A DNA stretch of 64,000 bases from Candidatus Pandoraea novymonadis (GCF_003004665.1 NZ_MUHY01000004.1:1-64000), one strand, 5' to 3'; positions 32,507 to 44,328 are shown, counted from the stretch's first letter. Numbers and translations are program-made. Notes: generated by a model not told the origin, from the sequence alone.

Positions 32507-35500
32507 GTGGAAAATAGAAAACGATCGCTCGCGACGACAGGTGCGCGTTTGGCAGAAGAAAGGTTAGTTATACCCCACTCGCAGGGCATGTATGATGCGA
32601 GTCATGAGCATGATTCTTGCGGCGTCGGTTTTGTCGCGCATATCAAAGGGATAAGGAGTCACGCTCTCGTTCAACAAGGTTTGAAGATTCTTGAGAACTT
32701 GGATCATAGAGGTGCTGTTGGTGCTGATCCTTTAATGGGTGATGGCGCCGGTATTTTGTTGCAAATACCCGATCAATTTCTCCGAGAGGAAATGGCTAAG
32801 CACTCTGTAGTGCTCCCTCCACCTGGTGAATATGGCGTGGGCATGATTTTTTTGCCGAAGGAGCATGCTTCACGCTTGGCTTGTGAACAGGAGCTTGAGC
32901 GTACAGTCAAGGCTGAAGGACAGGTGGTATTAGGCTGGCGTGATGTTGGTATCGATCACGAAATGCCAATGTCGCCAGCAGTCAAAGCGACTGAGCCTAT
33001 TATTCGTCAAATTTTCGTGGGCTGTGGGCAGGATATCATGGTGACGGATGCGCTCGAGCGTAAGCTATATGTGATCCGAAAAACTGCCTCCCATCGTATC
33101 CAAGCGCTCAAACTTAAGCATGGTAAGGAATATTTTGTGGCATCGATGTCCGCGCGTACTCTTGTTTACAAGGGCCTCCTCTTGTGCGATCAAGTTGGAC
33201 GCTACTACCGTGATTTATCTGACTCCCGTATGGTGTCGGCGCTTGCTCTTGTTCACCAACGATTCTCTACTAATACATTTCCGGCGTGGGAGTTGGCACA
33301 TCCATACCGCATGGTTGCACACAATGGTGAGATTAATACGGTTAAGGGTAATGTCAACTGGTTGAATGCTCGTACGGGCGCGATTTCTTCAGCGGTACTG
33401 GGGAAGGATCTACAAAAGTTGTGGCCTCTGATTTATCCAGGACAATCGGATACGGCATCGTTTGACAACTGTCTTGAACTCTTGACAATGGCTGGGTACC
33501 CGCTTGCACATGCGGTGATGATGATGATCCCTGAAGCGTGGGAGCATCACACGATGATGGACGAAAATCGCCGTGCTTTTTATGAATATCATGCGGCGAT
33601 GATGGAGCCGTGGGACGGCCCTGCTGCGATAACCTTTACAGATGGTCGCCAGATTGGCGCAACCCTAGATCGTAACGGTTTGCGTCCGGCGCGTTATGCT
33701 ATTACCGATGACGATATGGTCATATTGGCATCGGAATCTGGCGTACTGCCTATTCCAGAATCAAGGATTATCAAAAAATGGCGTTTACAGCCGGGCAAGA
33801 TGCTCCTGATTGATATGGACCAAGGCCGTATCATCGATGATACGGAATTGAAGAATACACTTGCCAACGCAAAGCCATATAAGAGATGGGTCGATGCTGT
33901 ACGTATTAAGCTTGACGAAATTGAATCAAAAGTTGAGTACGCTAGTGTGCATCGTGATATTACAACGCCGTTAATCGATTTGCAGCAGGCGTTTGGTTAT
34001 ACGCAGGAGGAGATGAGGCTTCTCTTAATCCCGATGGCGCTGAATGGTGAAGAAGCTATCGGTTCTATGGGCAATGACAGTCCACTCGCGATTATGAGCA
34101 ATAAGAATAAGACGCTCTATCACTATTTTCGTCAGCTTTTTGCACAAGTGACTAATCCTCCGATCGACCCGATTCGCGAAAACTTAGTAATGTCATTGGT
34201 TTCTTTCATCGGGCCGAAACCAAACTTACTCGACACCAACAATATTAATCCACCCATGCGGCTTGAAGTATCTCAGCCCGTATTGGATTTCAAGGAAATT
34301 GCGAAGATTCGTCATATTGATCAGCATACTGGTGGGAAATTCCGTTCATATGAGATAAACATTTGTTATCCCGTAATTTGGGGAAAAGAAGGGATTGAAG
34401 CTTGCTTAGCATCGATGTGTGCAGAGGCGGTTGATGCGGTGAAATCAGGCTACAATATCTTAATTCTCTCCGATCGTTTGACGAATGGGGATCGGGTCGC
34501 AATTTCGGCATTACTGGCGACATCCGCAGTCCATCATCATTTGGTGTTACATGGCTTGCGTACCAGTACTGGACTAGTGGTTGAAACGGCGTCTGCCCGT
34601 GAGGTACATCATTTTGCTTTGCTAGCGGGATATGGTGCGGAAGCGGTACATCCATATTTGGCAATGGAGTCTTTAGTGGTGATCGCCAAGACCCAGCTGA
34701 AAGAGAATTTGACACCAGAAAAGGCTATTAATAATTTTGTGAAGGCGGTTGGAAAAGGTCTTCACAAGGTCATGTCGAAAATGGGTATTTCGACATATAT
34801 GTCTTACACGGGAGCACAGATTTTCGAGGCTATTGGTCTGTCGAGCGAGCTAGTGAACAATTATTTTAAGGGGACAGCTTCGAACGTTGGTGGGATTGGT
34901 ATTTTTCATGTCGCCGAGGAGGCTTTACGTTTGCATCGTGATGCATTTAACGACAATAAGGTGATTGTAAATGCGCTTGATGTCGGTGGCGAATATGCTT
35001 ACCGTACTCAAGGTGAAGATCATATGTGGACACCGGATACGCTTGCTAAGCTACAACATTCGACACGTGAAAATTCCTACCAAACTTACAAAGAATATGC
35101 AAATCTCGTAAATGATCAAAGTAAGCGCCAGATGACGTTGCGGGGATTGTTCGAGTTCCGTGTTGATCCAAAACGTGCTATTGCGTTGGATCAAGTGGAG
35201 CCGGCACACAGTATTGTGAAGCGTTTTGCTACAGGTGCTATGTCGCTTGGTTCGATTTCGATTGAAGCACACGCGACATTGGCTCTTGCCATGAATCGGA
35301 TCGGAGGTAAGTCGAACACAGGAGAAGGCGGGGAAGATGATCGTCGTTATCGTAATGAGCTGAATCGGATTTCTATCAAAAATGGCGATACGCTTGCATC
35401 AATTGTTGGTCACGATGTGATCGTGTCAGATCTTGAACTCCAAGATGGCGATTCATTGCGTTCGAAGATTAAGCAAGTAGCTTCTGGACGTTTTGGTGTG

Positions 35501-37252
35501 ACGGCCGATTATTTGGTTTCAGCCGATCAGATTCAGATCAAGATGGCGCAAGGTGCAAAACCAGGTGAAGGAGGTCAACTACCGGGTGATAAGGTCACGA
35601 AATATATAGGTAAACTACGTTACGCTGTGCCAGGTGTCGGCCTGATTTCACCCCCACCACACCATGATATTTATTCTATCGAGGATTTAGCACAGTTAAT
35701 TCACGATTTGAAGAACGTTAACAGTGCATCCTCGATTTCTGTTAAGTTGGTTTCCGAAGTTGGAGTGGGTACGGTGGCGGCTGGAGTGACTAAGGCGAAA
35801 GCTGATCATCTGGTGATCGCTGGACATGATGGTGGCACAGGTGCATCACCACTGTCGTCGGTTAAATATGCCGGCTCACCTTGGGAGATGGGTTTGGCGG
35901 AAACTCAACAGACACTGGTGCTCAACCGTTTGCGTAGTCGTATTCGTGTGCAGGTCGATGGGCAGATGAAGACCGGACGTGATGTTGTAATTGGTGCATT
36001 ACTTGGAGCTGACGAATTTGGTTTCGCGACAGCGCCGTTAGTGGTCGAAGGCTGTATCATGATGAGAAAATGTCATCTTAATACCTGTCCAGTTGGGGTT
36101 GCGACCCAGGATCCGGTTTTGCGTCAGAAATTTCGTGGTAAGCCGGAACATGTTGTCAATTATTTCTTTTTCGTGGCAGAGGAAGTTCGAGAGATTATGG
36201 CCCAGCTTGGGATTGCTAAGTTTGACGATTTAATTGGCCGTGTAGATTTCCTTAACACGAAGTCTGGTATTGATCATTGGAAGTCGAAGGAGCTGGATTT
36301 TTCACGTATCTTCCACCTGCCGGATGTTGAAGGCATAGTTCCTCGTTTGCATGTTGAATTTCAAGATCACGGTCTGAAACAGGCATTGGATCATATATTG
36401 ATCAAAAAATCCCTGCCGGCACTGGAGAAGGGTGAGCATGTGTCATTCATTCAGTCGATACGTAACCGGAATCGTACCGTCGGCGCCATGCTGTCTGGCG
36501 AAGTGGCTCGACGTTATGGGCACGAGGGTCTCCCAGACGATACGATTCATGTGCAGCTCAAAGGCACGGCTGGTCAGAGTTTTGGGGCCTTCTTGGCTAA
36601 GGGTATTACGCTGGATCTTGTTGGCGATGGCAACGATTATGTCGGAAAGGGACTATCTGGTGGGCGTATTATTGTTCGGCCAACGACTGATTTTCGTGGT
36701 AATGCTGAAGACAACATTATTGTTGGTAACACAGTGATGATTGGTGCGATTCAAGGTGAAGCGTTCTTTAACGGTGTGGCTGGAGAACGATTTTGCGTAC
36801 GTAACTCGGGTGCGATAGCCGTGGTGGAAGGTACAGGTGATCATGGCTGTGAATATATGACGGGTGGTACAGTTGTTGTACTGGGCGAGACGGGACGTAA
36901 TTTTGCAGCTGGAATGTCGGGGGGTATAGCCTATGTATTTGACCCCCATGGGATATTTGCCATTAAATGTAATACCACGATGGTTGGGCTTCATCCGGTA
37001 TTGCCAAAAATCGAGCAAGAACGCACGGTCGAAATGGCTTTTTGGCACTGTGGGCAGACTGATGAGTTCTTAGTGCGCGAATGTATCGAAAAACACTTTC
37101 AGTATACTGGTTCATCACGTGCGAAGGCACTACTGGAAGATTGGAACAGTGCCCGCGGAAAGTTCGTTAAGGTATTTCCCTATGAGTACAAGCGGGCACT
37201 AGGCGAAATAGCGAAATTCAATAAAAAAATCACTGATGACCTAAGATTATAG
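32507..37252 (+). CDS. gltB: Glutamate synthase (NADPH) large subunit
   Basis: GltB makes glutamate from glutamine and 2-oxoglutarate. It is 1581 residues: a class II glutamine amidotransferase domain whose nucleophile would be C38 after removal of a 37-residue propeptide (EHDSCGVGF), a central domain, an FMN-binding synthase domain ([24 protein letters not shown]) with the 3Fe-4S cysteines in [15 protein letters not shown], and a C-terminal GXGXG beta-helix. All key residues are present. The start is GTG 32507, as no better-placed start exists upstream of the propeptide. gltD follows 80 bases later. Confidence 0.95.
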   Translation: MENRKRSLATTGARLAEERLVIPHSQGMYDASHEHDSCGVGFVAHIKGIRSHALVQQGLKILENLDHRGAVGADPLMGDGAGILLQIPDQFLREEMAKHSVVLPPPGEYGVGMIFLPKEHASRLACEQELERTVKAEGQVVLGWRDVGIDHEMPMSPAVKATEPIIRQIFVGCGQDIMVTDALERKLYVIRKTASHRIQALKLKHGKEYFVASMSARTLVYKGLLLCDQVGRYYRDLSDSRMVSALALVHQRFSTNTFPAWELAHPYRMVAHNGEINTVKGNVNWLNARTGAISSAVLGKDLQKLWPLIYPGQSDTASFDNCLELLTMAGYPLAHAVMMMIPEAWEHHTMMDENRRAFYEYHAAMMEPWDGPAAITFTDGRQIGATLDRNGLRPARYAITDDDMVILASESGVLPIPESRIIKKWRLQPGKMLLIDMDQGRIIDDTELKNTLANAKPYKRWVDAVRIKLDEIESKVEYASVHRDITTPLIDLQQAFGYTQEEMRLLLIPMALNGEEAIGSMGNDSPLAIMSNKNKTLYHYFRQLFAQVTNPPIDPIRENLVMSLVSFIGPKPNLLDTNNINPPMRLEVSQPVLDFKEIAKIRHIDQHTGGKFRSYEINICYPVIWGKEGIEACLASMCAEAVDAVKSGYNILILSDRLTNGDRVAISALLATSAVHHHLVLHGLRTSTGLVVETASAREVHHFALLAGYGAEAVHPYLAMESLVVIAKTQLKENLTPEKAINNFVKAVGKGLHKVMSKMGISTYMSYTGAQIFEAIGLSSELVNNYFKGTASNVGGIGIFHVAEEALRLHRDAFNDNKVIVNALDVGGEYAYRTQGEDHMWTPDTLAKLQHSTRENSYQTYKEYANLVNDQSKRQMTLRGLFEFRVDPKRAIALDQVEPAHSIVKRFATGAMSLGSISIEAHATLALAMNRIGGKSNTGEGGEDDRRYRNELNRISIKNGDTLASIVGHDVIVSDLELQDGDSLRSKIKQVASGRFGVTADYLVSADQIQIKMAQGAKPGEGGQLPGDKVTKYIGKLRYAVPGVGLISPPPHHDIYSIEDLAQLIHDLKNVNSASSISVKLVSEVGVGTVAAGVTKAKADHLVIAGHDGGTGASPLSSVKYAGSPWEMGLAETQQTLVLNRLRSRIRVQVDGQMKTGRDVVIGALLGADEFGFATAPLVVEGCIMMRKCHLNTCPVGVATQDPVLRQKFRGKPEHVVNYFFFVAEEVREIMAQLGIAKFDDLIGRVDFLNTKSGIDHWKSKELDFSRIFHLPDVEGIVPRLHVEFQDHGLKQALDHILIKKSLPALEKGEHVSFIQSIRNRNRTVGAMLSGEVARRYGHEGLPDDTIHVQLKGTAGQSFGAFLAKGITLDLVGDGNDYVGKGLSGGRIIVRPTTDFRGNAEDNIIVGNTVMIGAIQGEAFFNGVAGERFCVRNSGAIAVVEGTGDHGCEYMTGGTVVVLGETGRNFAAGMSGGIAYVFDPHGIFAIKCNTTMVGLHPVLPKIEQERTVEMAFWHCGQTDEFLVRECIEKHFQYTGSSRAKALLEDWNSARGKFVKVFPYEYKRALGEIAKFNKKITDDLRL

Positions 37253-37332
37253 GCATCGAGAATTATATTTTCCACGCTACGTGGTTTGTCAGACAACCGT
37301 CTGTTTAATAGGTATCTATCCGCAGAAGAAAC

Positions 37333-38802
37333 ATGGGAAAGATCACAGGGTTCCTCGAATTTCAGCGCCAGCATGAGTCTTACGAAGCACCGTTTTCGCG
37401 CATTAAGCACTACAAAGAATTCGTTAGTGTATTGTCGGATGGACAAGCCAAGCTACAAGGCGCGAGGTGTATGGATTGTGGCACTCCGTTCTGCAATAAC
37501 TTTTGTCCACTGAATAATATAATTCCCGATTTCAATGATTTAGTGTATCGCCAAGATTGGGAGACAGCTATTCAGGTGCTGCATTCTACCAACAATTTTC
37601 CAGAATTTACTGGTCGTATTTGTCCGGCACCTTGTGAAGCAGCATGTACCTTAAATATCAATGATGATGCGGTAGGCATTAAGTCGGTTGAGAACGCCAT
37701 TATAGATAAGGCTTGGAACCAAAGTTGGATCGAACCAGAATTACCTAAACATAAGACTGGTAAGGCGGTGGCGGTGGTTGGTTCTGGACCGGCCGGTTTG
37801 GCGGTAGCACAGCAACTGGCTCGTGCTGGACATGACGTGACTGTTTTTGAAAAAAACGATCGTGTGGGTGGTTTACTGCGTTATGGCATTCCTGACTTCA
37901 AGCTGGAAAAATGGTTGATCGATCGCCGAATACAACAAATGGAAGCTGAAGGAGTTAGGTTCTGCACTGGTTTTTATATCGGCCGTGAAGAGCCAGATAT
38001 GTTCATCAATAATTTTTCCAAGGAGATTATATCGCCAGAGCAGTTACAGGTACAGTTCGATGCTGTCGTTCTTGCTGCTGGTGCTGAGCAGCCCCGTGAT
38101 TTGTCAGTTCCAGGTCGTGATTTGTCTGGTATACATTTCGCGATGGAGTTTCTGCCACAGCAGAATAAAGTTAACGCAGGTGATAAGTTGCAAAAGCAGG
38201 TGATGGGAACTGGTAAGTATGCCATCGTGATTGGAGGTGGTGATACGGGTTCAGATTGCGTTGGCACATTGAACCGCCATGGTGCTAAGCATATTGTGCA
38301 GTTAGAACTTTTACCTAAGCCCCCGGAGACGGAAAATAAGTCGATGGTGTGGCCGTATTGGCCAGTGAAATTACGAACATCGTCTAGTCATGACGAAGGT
38401 TGTAAGCGTGATTGGTCTGTGACAACGAAGCGCTTCGAGGGAAAGGATGGGAAAGTTGAGAAGTTGATCGCTGTGTGTGTAGAATGGAAAAATGGAAAAA
38501 TGCAAGAGATTGCTGATTCTGAGTTTGAACTAAAGGCTGATATCGTGTTGATCGCCATGGGTTTTGTCTCGCCGATTCAGCAAATTTTTGACGCATTTGG
38601 TGTTGCAAAGGATGCGCATGGTAATGTCCGAGCCTCGACACAAGAAGGTGTGTGCGCTTACTTGACTAATGTGCCGAAAGTATTCGCCGCGGGCGATGTT
38701 CGGCGTGGCCAGTCGCTTGTCGTGTGGGCTATTCACGAAGGACGCCAGTGTGCACGCGCAGTTGATTCATTCCTTATGGGAGAGCACGGGTTGCTGCGCT
38801 GA
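37333..38802 (+). CDS. gltD: Glutamate synthase (NADPH) small subunit
   Basis: GltD passes electrons from NADPH through FAD and 4Fe-4S clusters to GltB. It is 489 residues. The N-terminal cysteine motifs [14 protein letters not shown] and CPAPCEAAC bind clusters, the FAD Rossmann motif is [16 protein letters not shown], the NADPH motif is [11 protein letters not shown], and the C-terminal FAD motif is [14 protein letters not shown]. It is full length and forms an operon with gltB. Confidence 0.95.
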   Translation: MGKITGFLEFQRQHESYEAPFSRIKHYKEFVSVLSDGQAKLQGARCMDCGTPFCNNFCPLNNIIPDFNDLVYRQDWETAIQVLHSTNNFPEFTGRICPAPCEAACTLNINDDAVGIKSVENAIIDKAWNQSWIEPELPKHKTGKAVAVVGSGPAGLAVAQQLARAGHDVTVFEKNDRVGGLLRYGIPDFKLEKWLIDRRIQQMEAEGVRFCTGFYIGREEPDMFINNFSKEIISPEQLQVQFDAVVLAAGAEQPRDLSVPGRDLSGIHFAMEFLPQQNKVNAGDKLQKQVMGTGKYAIVIGGGDTGSDCVGTLNRHGAKHIVQLELLPKPPETENKSMVWPYWPVKLRTSSSHDEGCKRDWSVTTKRFEGKDGKVEKLIAVCVEWKNGKMQEIADSEFELKADIVLIAMGFVSPIQQIFDAFGVAKDAHGNVRASTQEGVCAYLTNVPKVFAAGDVRRGQSLVVWAIHEGRQCARAVDSFLMGEHGLLR

Positions 38803-38862
38803 GATTTTTTCTTAAGAGTGAAAAAAATAAAAGGAGTCCTTCCTGGACATTTCCCCTCATAT

Positions 38863-40557
38863 CTACTTAATGGGAATCTCGTTTGATTTGAGAGATTTTC
38901 TGGTTAACGTTAACGTGTGTTCGTGGAATGAGAGAAGAGTTTCCCGATGTGTCACGCTCACAATAGCGGTGTTTGTTAACTGTGTGCGTAATACTGCATA
39001 GATATGCTCTTCTGCTTCCGTATCAAGTGCACTAGTGGCTTCATCAAGGAAGAGATAGTCGGGTTTTTGTAGTAGAGCGCGTGCAGCGGCGAGACGTTGT
39101 TGTTCGCCTCCTGAGAGGCGTTGACCCCAATGTGCTTCAGTCTGTAAATGCTGAACATACGGTCCAAGTTTCACCGATTCAAGCGCTGCGGAGCAGGATG
39201 CATCATCGAAAGCTTCAGTATCTGATGGATATGCTAATGCCACTTTTAACGAGCTAATTGGCAGGTAACTTTTTTGTGGAAGAAATAAAAGTCGGGCTTT
39301 GGCGGGTGTTACAATGCATCCATTACCGAATGGCCAAAGTCCTGCGATTGCGAGAAGGAGTGTGCTCTTTCCGCATCCGGATGGGCCACGAATCATCCAG
39401 CGTGTACCTGCTGGAATTTTGATAGAGCCGACTGTTAATAGCGGTGTGCCATCCGGTAAAGATAATCTGAGATTATCGGTAGCGAGTATTTTTCCTGTTG
39501 TATGTGTGATGTTTCCTTGGGCAGTAGGGACCTCGACCGCGCGCGAGAACTCTCGAAGCCGGTTGACTGTGGCTTTCCATTCCGTTAGCTGGGGAAAGCT
39601 ATTAATGAACCACGAGAATGCGTCACTCACATGTCCGAACGCATTGACTATGCGCATGAGTATGCCAAAAGTAAAAGCGCCAGCGAAGTAACGTGGTGCA
39701 GCGGCTATGACTGGAAAAATAATAGCCATTTGTGTATACACGGAGTTTGCTAGCATCAGGTGCTTTGTGTAATGCATAATTTTCCAGCAATTGCTTCGAA
39801 TTTTATCGAATGTACTCAATAGCCGATCTTGTTCTACACTCTCGCCGCGATACAGAGCAATTTGCTCCGAATTTTCACGTAAACGGACCAGTAGAAAACG
39901 AAAATCAGCTTCTACCTTTTGTTGATGATAATTCAAGTTCATCATCGGCTGTCCGATCCGGAAGATGATGAATGATCCACCAATCGCATAAATCGCTGCG
40001 ACCCAAACCATATAGCCCGGTATGGAGACGTTCATAGTCCAGAGTGAGATCGAGAGTGCACCGGAAAGTGTCCAAAGTATCGTGACGAACGATAACAATG
40101 TGACGAGTGTTGAGAGAAGATTGATAAATAGTGCTAACGATGTCGACGTCAATGAATGTAGATCTTCTGATATCCGTTGATCTGGATTGTCTACAAGATG
40201 CTCACGTTCAATCCAATAATACGCTTGCTGTTCGAGCCATTTGCGTAAGTTGAAGTTGGTTAGCCATTGTCTCCATTTGATCTCTAGCATCTGACGGAAA
40301 TAGACTCGGAATGTGGTAATTAATACTAAGGTAAAAGCAAGCAATATGAATTCAAGTAGCGCTATTCTGAAAGCTGACCAATTGTGATCTTGAAGCGCAT
40401 TAAAGAAATTTACATTCCATAGGTTAATGCGTACGTTGATATAGACAATAGCAAGATTAAGGATAATAACCAGTGCCAGTAGGCCACGACCTTGCCAGCG
40501 TTGTTCTGAGACCCAGTATGGACGGATCAACTGCCAGGCGCTAAGAGCTTGTGTCAT
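38863..40557 (-). CDS. ABC transporter, fused permease and ATPase (SbmA/BacA-YddA type)
   Basis: An inner-membrane half-transporter of 564 residues. The N-terminal half has about six membrane segments in the SbmA_BacA/YddA fold (ALSAWQLIRPYWVSEQRWQG start, NLWNVNFFNALQ). The C-terminal ATPase has Walker A GPSGCGKST, signature LSGGEQQR, and Walker B YLFLDEATSALD. Members of this group import or export peptides and, in mycobacteria, vitamin B12; the substrate here is unknown. In symbionts, BacA-like proteins matter for surviving host antimicrobial peptides, but the ATPase-bearing YddA branch is distinct. It is convergent with gltD. Confidence 0.88.
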   Translation of the reverse strand: MTQALSAWQLIRPYWVSEQRWQGRGLLALVIILNLAIVYINVRINLWNVNFFNALQDHNWSAFRIALLEFILLAFTLVLITTFRVYFRQMLEIKWRQWLTNFNLRKWLEQQAYYWIEREHLVDNPDQRISEDLHSLTSTSLALFINLLSTLVTLLSFVTILWTLSGALSISLWTMNVSIPGYMVWVAAIYAIGGSFIIFRIGQPMMNLNYHQQKVEADFRFLLVRLRENSEQIALYRGESVEQDRLLSTFDKIRSNCWKIMHYTKHLMLANSVYTQMAIIFPVIAAAPRYFAGAFTFGILMRIVNAFGHVSDAFSWFINSFPQLTEWKATVNRLREFSRAVEVPTAQGNITHTTGKILATDNLRLSLPDGTPLLTVGSIKIPAGTRWMIRGPSGCGKSTLLLAIAGLWPFGNGCIVTPAKARLLFLPQKSYLPISSLKVALAYPSDTEAFDDASCSAALESVKLGPYVQHLQTEAHWGQRLSGGEQQRLAAARALLQKPDYLFLDEATSALDTEAEEHIYAVLRTQLTNTAIVSVTHRETLLSFHEHTLTLTRKSLKSNEIPIK

Positions 40558-40951
40558 GGGGTTTTACAGAGAAAAAGGTTGATACAATCTAGCGCTTGAA
40601 ACCAATAGTGGAGTGGATACACTGCGATTTTGATTAGCGAATACGGCGTTATGTTATTGCATAATTTGTTTTTTGTCGAAAAACCATAGGCAAATCGATT
40701 AAGAAATAACATCTTTTGAAAGTCTGTTTCAATTTGGTTTGATGTGTTATGGACTGTCCGTGTTTATGTTCTAATTATTGCGCATGCAAAGGATACTTGG
40801 TGCACGGCAACGTAAACATGGTTTAAGGAGATAAAGGAGAGTATTACACTCGACCTAGATAATAATTATTTAAAAATTTTTAAACTCCTCTGTGCATGCT
40901 ATTGTAGCGACAATCGTTTTTTCTTTTGCGTTAAGGCATGAGAGTTTCCCC
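40558..40951. other. Gap upstream of thiO, no riboswitch seen
   Basis: I looked for a thiamine pyrophosphate riboswitch (CUGAGA and ACCUGA-type boxes) and did not find one. The stretch has a perfect 16-base AT palindrome (TTTAAAAATTTTTAAA, 40869-40884) and two purine-rich Shine-Dalgarno-like runs (AAGGAGATAAAGGAGAG near 40826) that are not followed by a start codon, which may mark a lost gene. Nothing else was recognised. Confidence 0.45.
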
Positions 40952-42094
40952 ATGCGATCCATTGAGCTTTTTAGTGTTAAAACTTCCTGTCCGGATGTTG
41001 CAATTTTGGGCGGTGGTCTATCTGGACGACTTGTCGCTTGGCAATTGGTATGTGCTGGTTTGCGTGTTGCGCTGTATGAACGAGGAAATTCTGAAGGTTC
41101 TGCTGCAGCCGGCTGGGTTGCGGCTGCCATGCTAGCACCGTTGGCAGAATCCGCTATTTCGGAGTCTTGCATTGTTGAGATGGGCACACTTGGCTTAGAA
41201 CGTTGGCCTTCCTTAATAGAACGATTGCCAGAACCTGTTTTTTTTCAGCGCACAGGGACATTGGTTGTTTGGCATCAACCCGATCGTTCTGAAGCGGAGA
41301 TGTTTGAGCGTCGCATGCGGACCAATGCGCCAGAAGCGTTGTTACGTGGAGGTGTTGAATCTCTTATTGGCGCACGGTTGTGGGAGATTGAACCTGCCCT
41401 AAAACATCGTTTTCATGAAGGTTGGTGGTTTCCGAACGAAGGTCAGCTCGATAGTCGTCAACTGTTAAAATCTTTGGCTTCCGGATTAGAGAAAGCCGGT
41501 GTTGCTCTGCATTGGCACACTGGTATTGAAGAAGGACACTATCCGGAGGCCCGACTTGTTATTGATTGTCGTGGCCTGGGTGCACGAATAGCATTCTCTA
41601 GGTTGCGTGGTGTGCGAGGTGAGGTCGTCCGAATTCATGCGCCAGGGGTTGGTTTGCGGCGGCCGGTCCGATTGCTACATCCACGCTATCCAATTTATAT
41701 CGCGCCTAAGGAAAGTGACCGATATGTGATTGGTGCAACGGAACTGGAGTCTGAAGATATGTCGCCGATGACTGTCCGTTCGGCTTTGGAGCTTTTGTCG
41801 GCAGCCTTCTCTTTACATCCTGCATTTGGGGAGGCGCGCATTCTTGAACTAAACGTTAATTGCCGACCAGCATTACCTGACCATTTACCTTGTGTGCAGT
41901 GGGATGGTAAGTGCACTTTGCGTCTTAATGGCTTATATCGTCATGGGTATTTGCTCGCCCCAGTAGTTACTGGTGAGATATGTGCTTTGGCAATAAAGAT
42001 TCTTGAGCTGGCAGCGGTTGGCCGTTCACTCGATTGGGATAACTGGAGAGCAGGACGGCAATGGCCGTCCTTGTTTCAATTTAAATCAGAATGA
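40952..42094 (+). CDS. thiO: FAD-dependent glycine oxidase-like protein ThiO
   Basis: ThiO oxidises glycine to the imine used to build the thiazole ring of thiamine. It is 380 residues. The FAD dinucleotide-binding motif is VAILGGGLSGRLVAWQL at about residues 16-32, followed by the E-R pair (LYERG) and a DAO-type C-terminus (RHGYLLAPVVTGEICAL). ATG 40952 is chosen because it places the FAD motif at the usual distance. The gene overlaps thiS by four bases. Confidence 0.9.
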   Translation: MRSIELFSVKTSCPDVAILGGGLSGRLVAWQLVCAGLRVALYERGNSEGSAAAGWVAAAMLAPLAESAISESCIVEMGTLGLERWPSLIERLPEPVFFQRTGTLVVWHQPDRSEAEMFERRMRTNAPEALLRGGVESLIGARLWEIEPALKHRFHEGWWFPNEGQLDSRQLLKSLASGLEKAGVALHWHTGIEEGHYPEARLVIDCRGLGARIAFSRLRGVRGEVVRIHAPGVGLRRPVRLLHPRYPIYIAPKESDRYVIGATELESEDMSPMTVRSALELLSAAFSLHPAFGEARILELNVNCRPALPDHLPCVQWDGKCTLRLNGLYRHGYLLAPVVTGEICALAIKILELAAVGRSLDWDNWRAGRQWPSLFQFKSE

Positions 42095-42300
42095 GTACTG
42101 CAATGAAGATTCATATTAATAATGAGACATTAACTGTGAGGGATTCGCTTACCCTTGCCGAAGCATTAGCTAATTATGGTGCTAAGTCGCCATTCTCAGC
42201 TGCTATCAATGGTTTTTTTGTCCCAAAAGAGCAATATGGGGCTCGCATCCTTGCCCCGGGTGATACTGTCGATGTAGTACAGCCAGTGGTGGGAGGCTGA
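42091..42300 (+). CDS. thiS: Sulfur carrier protein ThiS
   Basis: A ubiquitin-like carrier whose C-terminal Gly-Gly is thiocarboxylated and gives sulfur to the thiazole ring. The C-terminus PVVGG is intact. It has 69 residues from ATG 42091, which overlaps the thiO stop (ATGA); ATG 42103 would give the commoner 65-residue form. ThiG follows at once. Confidence 0.92.
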   Translation: MSTAMKIHINNETLTVRDSLTLAEALANYGAKSPFSAAINGFFVPKEQYGARILAPGDTVDVVQPVVGG

Positions 42301-42301
42301 G

Positions 42302-43141
42302 ATGCTTAGGCAAGCGTACTTGACGGGGAATCATAGTCCATCTGATGTACTTACGCTTTACGGTACAAGTTTTCCTAGTCGTTTCTTATTGGGGACAGCG
42401 CGTTATCCATCGCTTAAAGTACTAAATGATGCTATCGATGCAGCACGTCCCGCTATGGTGACGGTTGCTTTGCGACGCCAACTTTCGGGGGATGATGCTC
42501 AGTCGATGGGAATCACTTTCTTGGAAACGATCCGTCGGCTTGATGTACCAGTGTTGCCTAATACTGCTGGTTGTCATTCTGTCAAGGAGGCTGTCACGAC
42601 CGCACATATGGCTCGAGAAGTGTTCGAGACGGATTGGATTAAACTGGAGTTAATCGGTGATGATTACACGTTACAACCGGATCCTTTCCACTTATTGACG
42701 GCGGCGGAGCAACTGATTAGTGATGGTTTTAAAGTTCTGCCTTATTGTACGGAAGATCTTGTGTTATGCCGTCGTTTACTTGATGTCGGCTGTCAAGCAT
42801 TGATGCCCTGGGGCGCACCGATTGGAACTGGTAAGGGAGTTATCAATCCCTACGGTTTTAAATTATTGCGTGATCGATTGCCTGGCATACCACTCATCGT
42901 TGATGCTGGAATGGGGTTGCCCTCGCATGCATGTCAAGTAATGGAGTGGGGCTTCGACGGAGTTTTGTTAAATACGGCTGTCGCACAAGCAGTACAGCCA
43001 GTTGAGATGGCGTGTGCTTTTGCTTCTGCAATTCGAGTGGGACGCGTCGCGTGGTTTGCTGGCCCAATGACTGAAAGAGACAATGCACAAGCCAGCACGC
43101 CTGTGGTTGGTGTGCCATTCTGGCATCATGCAGGTACTTGA
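42302..43141 (+). CDS. thiG: Thiazole synthase ThiG
   Basis: ThiG condenses 1-deoxy-D-xylulose 5-phosphate, the glycine imine and ThiS thiocarboxylate into the thiazole phosphate. It is 279 residues in a TIM-barrel fold. The Schiff-base lysine is K114 (DWIKLELIGDD), with PNTAGC and the phosphate-binding loops (PWGAPIGTGKG, VDAGMGLPSHA) in place. Its stop overlaps the thiE reading region; thiE begins three bases later. Confidence 0.95.
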   Translation: MLRQAYLTGNHSPSDVLTLYGTSFPSRFLLGTARYPSLKVLNDAIDAARPAMVTVALRRQLSGDDAQSMGITFLETIRRLDVPVLPNTAGCHSVKEAVTTAHMAREVFETDWIKLELIGDDYTLQPDPFHLLTAAEQLISDGFKVLPYCTEDLVLCRRLLDVGCQALMPWGAPIGTGKGVINPYGFKLLRDRLPGIPLIVDAGMGLPSHACQVMEWGFDGVLLNTAVAQAVQPVEMACAFASAIRVGRVAWFAGPMTERDNAQASTPVVGVPFWHHAGT

Positions 43142-43143
43142 CG

Positions 43144-44328
43144 ATGTCTGTCAAGTTGCTACCTGGTGATGAGAAAATTTTGCTGCCACATATTACTTTT
43201 TTTTCGACAGATGATCGTTTAGCTTACACTTGGCGATTAGATGCTCAACGGATTCGGATGCGTTTGGCTCCTTGGCCAGAAGCGGTAGAGTCGCCCAATT
43301 GGCGGATCTATGTTGGTAACCCACTTGAGGCAGGTAAAGACGACTTTATTCTGAGGGAGGTTGCATCGCAGTGTGCTATTGAAGATTCGATATATTGCTC
43401 GTTGATCGCTCGAGGAGCGACGGTTTTATTCTCTCGTGTCTTAAACGATGGTCATGTGCTGGACGAATTGCATTGGTGCGGTATGACTTACCGCCTCTTA
43501 AGTGTTGCTGATTCTGCTTTTCTACCTGCATTGGCGGCATTCCTGGATTGCGGATTCGATGCCCTCGATGCGGTGTGCTTAGCGAGGGCATGGCGTAGCG
43601 ATAACTGTCATGCTGAAATCGGCAGTGAGTTGGGTGATTGGCCTGTTAAATTAGAAACGTTTCCTAAAGTGATGGATTTAATTCCAAGCCCTGGAAGTTT
43701 TCCGTTTTGTCCTTCATCACTGGGGGTGTACCCAATATTCTCCTCAGCGGATGGATGCGAGGCGATGGCTAAGCTTGGTGTGAAGACGGTTCAGTTGCGA
43801 ATAAAATCGATGAATCCAAATGAACTTAGGAAACAAATTGCACGTACAGTGTTAGTTGGCTTACAAGTAGGCGGTGCATATTTCATCAATGATCATTGGC
43901 GTCTCGCTGCCGATGAGGGTGCTTATGGTGTGCATTTGGGGCAGGAAGATATTTTGGGGTTATCAGCAAATGATATTGCCGAACTCTTTCTTTCGGGTAT
44001 GCGATTAGGGATCAGTACTCATGGGTACTATGAAATACTTGCTGCACATCATTTCAGACCTAGTTATCTCGCCGTCGGTGCAGTATTCCCAACGGTTACT
44101 AAAGTCATTGCGACGGCACCACAAGGATTAGAAAAGCTGGTGCGATTCGTTCGACTGATTCAGCCTTATTATCCGGTTGTTGCTATAGGCGGTATTGATG
44201 TGGAGAATCTTTCGATGGTGCTAGCTACCGGTGTTGGTGGCGCGGCTGTTGTGCGAGCGTTGACAGGAGGGGGGGATATGGAAGAGATGGTGGCGCGAAT
44301 GCAGACGATATTTAAGGAGCAAAACTAA
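43144..44328 (+). CDS. thiE: Thiamine-phosphate synthase with N-terminal extra domain
   Basis: ThiE joins HMP-pyrophosphate and thiazole phosphate to give thiamine phosphate. At 394 residues it is nearly twice the usual ThiE. The C-terminal part, from about residue 200 (LGVYPIFSSADGCEAMAKLG), is a normal ThiE barrel with VQLRIK, FINDHW, GVHLGQED, GISTHG, GAVFPT and VAIGGI. Residues 1-195 form a separate domain that I cannot assign; as I recall it is shared by Burkholderiaceae ThiE proteins. The start is ATG 43144; a TTG at 43138 overlaps the thiG stop. It is last in the thiO-S-G-E operon. Confidence 0.9.
   Translation: MSVKLLPGDEKILLPHITFFSTDDRLAYTWRLDAQRIRMRLAPWPEAVESPNWRIYVGNPLEAGKDDFILREVASQCAIEDSIYCSLIARGATVLFSRVLNDGHVLDELHWCGMTYRLLSVADSAFLPALAAFLDCGFDALDAVCLARAWRSDNCHAEIGSELGDWPVKLETFPKVMDLIPSPGSFPFCPSSLGVYPIFSSADGCEAMAKLGVKTVQLRIKSMNPNELRKQIARTVLVGLQVGGAYFINDHWRLAADEGAYGVHLGQEDILGLSANDIAELFLSGMRLGISTHGYYEILAAHHFRPSYLAVGAVFPTVTKVIATAPQGLEKLVRFVRLIQPYYPVVAIGGIDVENLSMVLATGVGGAAVVRALTGGGDMEEMVARMQTIFKEQN

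Noticed and set aside
38803-38862. TTTTTTC/GAAAAAA hairpin between gltD and the ABC transporter
   Set aside because: Runs of A and T of this kind are expected by chance in AT-rich spacer.
40558-40951. Possible thiamine pyrophosphate riboswitch before thiO
   Set aside because: None of the conserved boxes of the THI element could be found.
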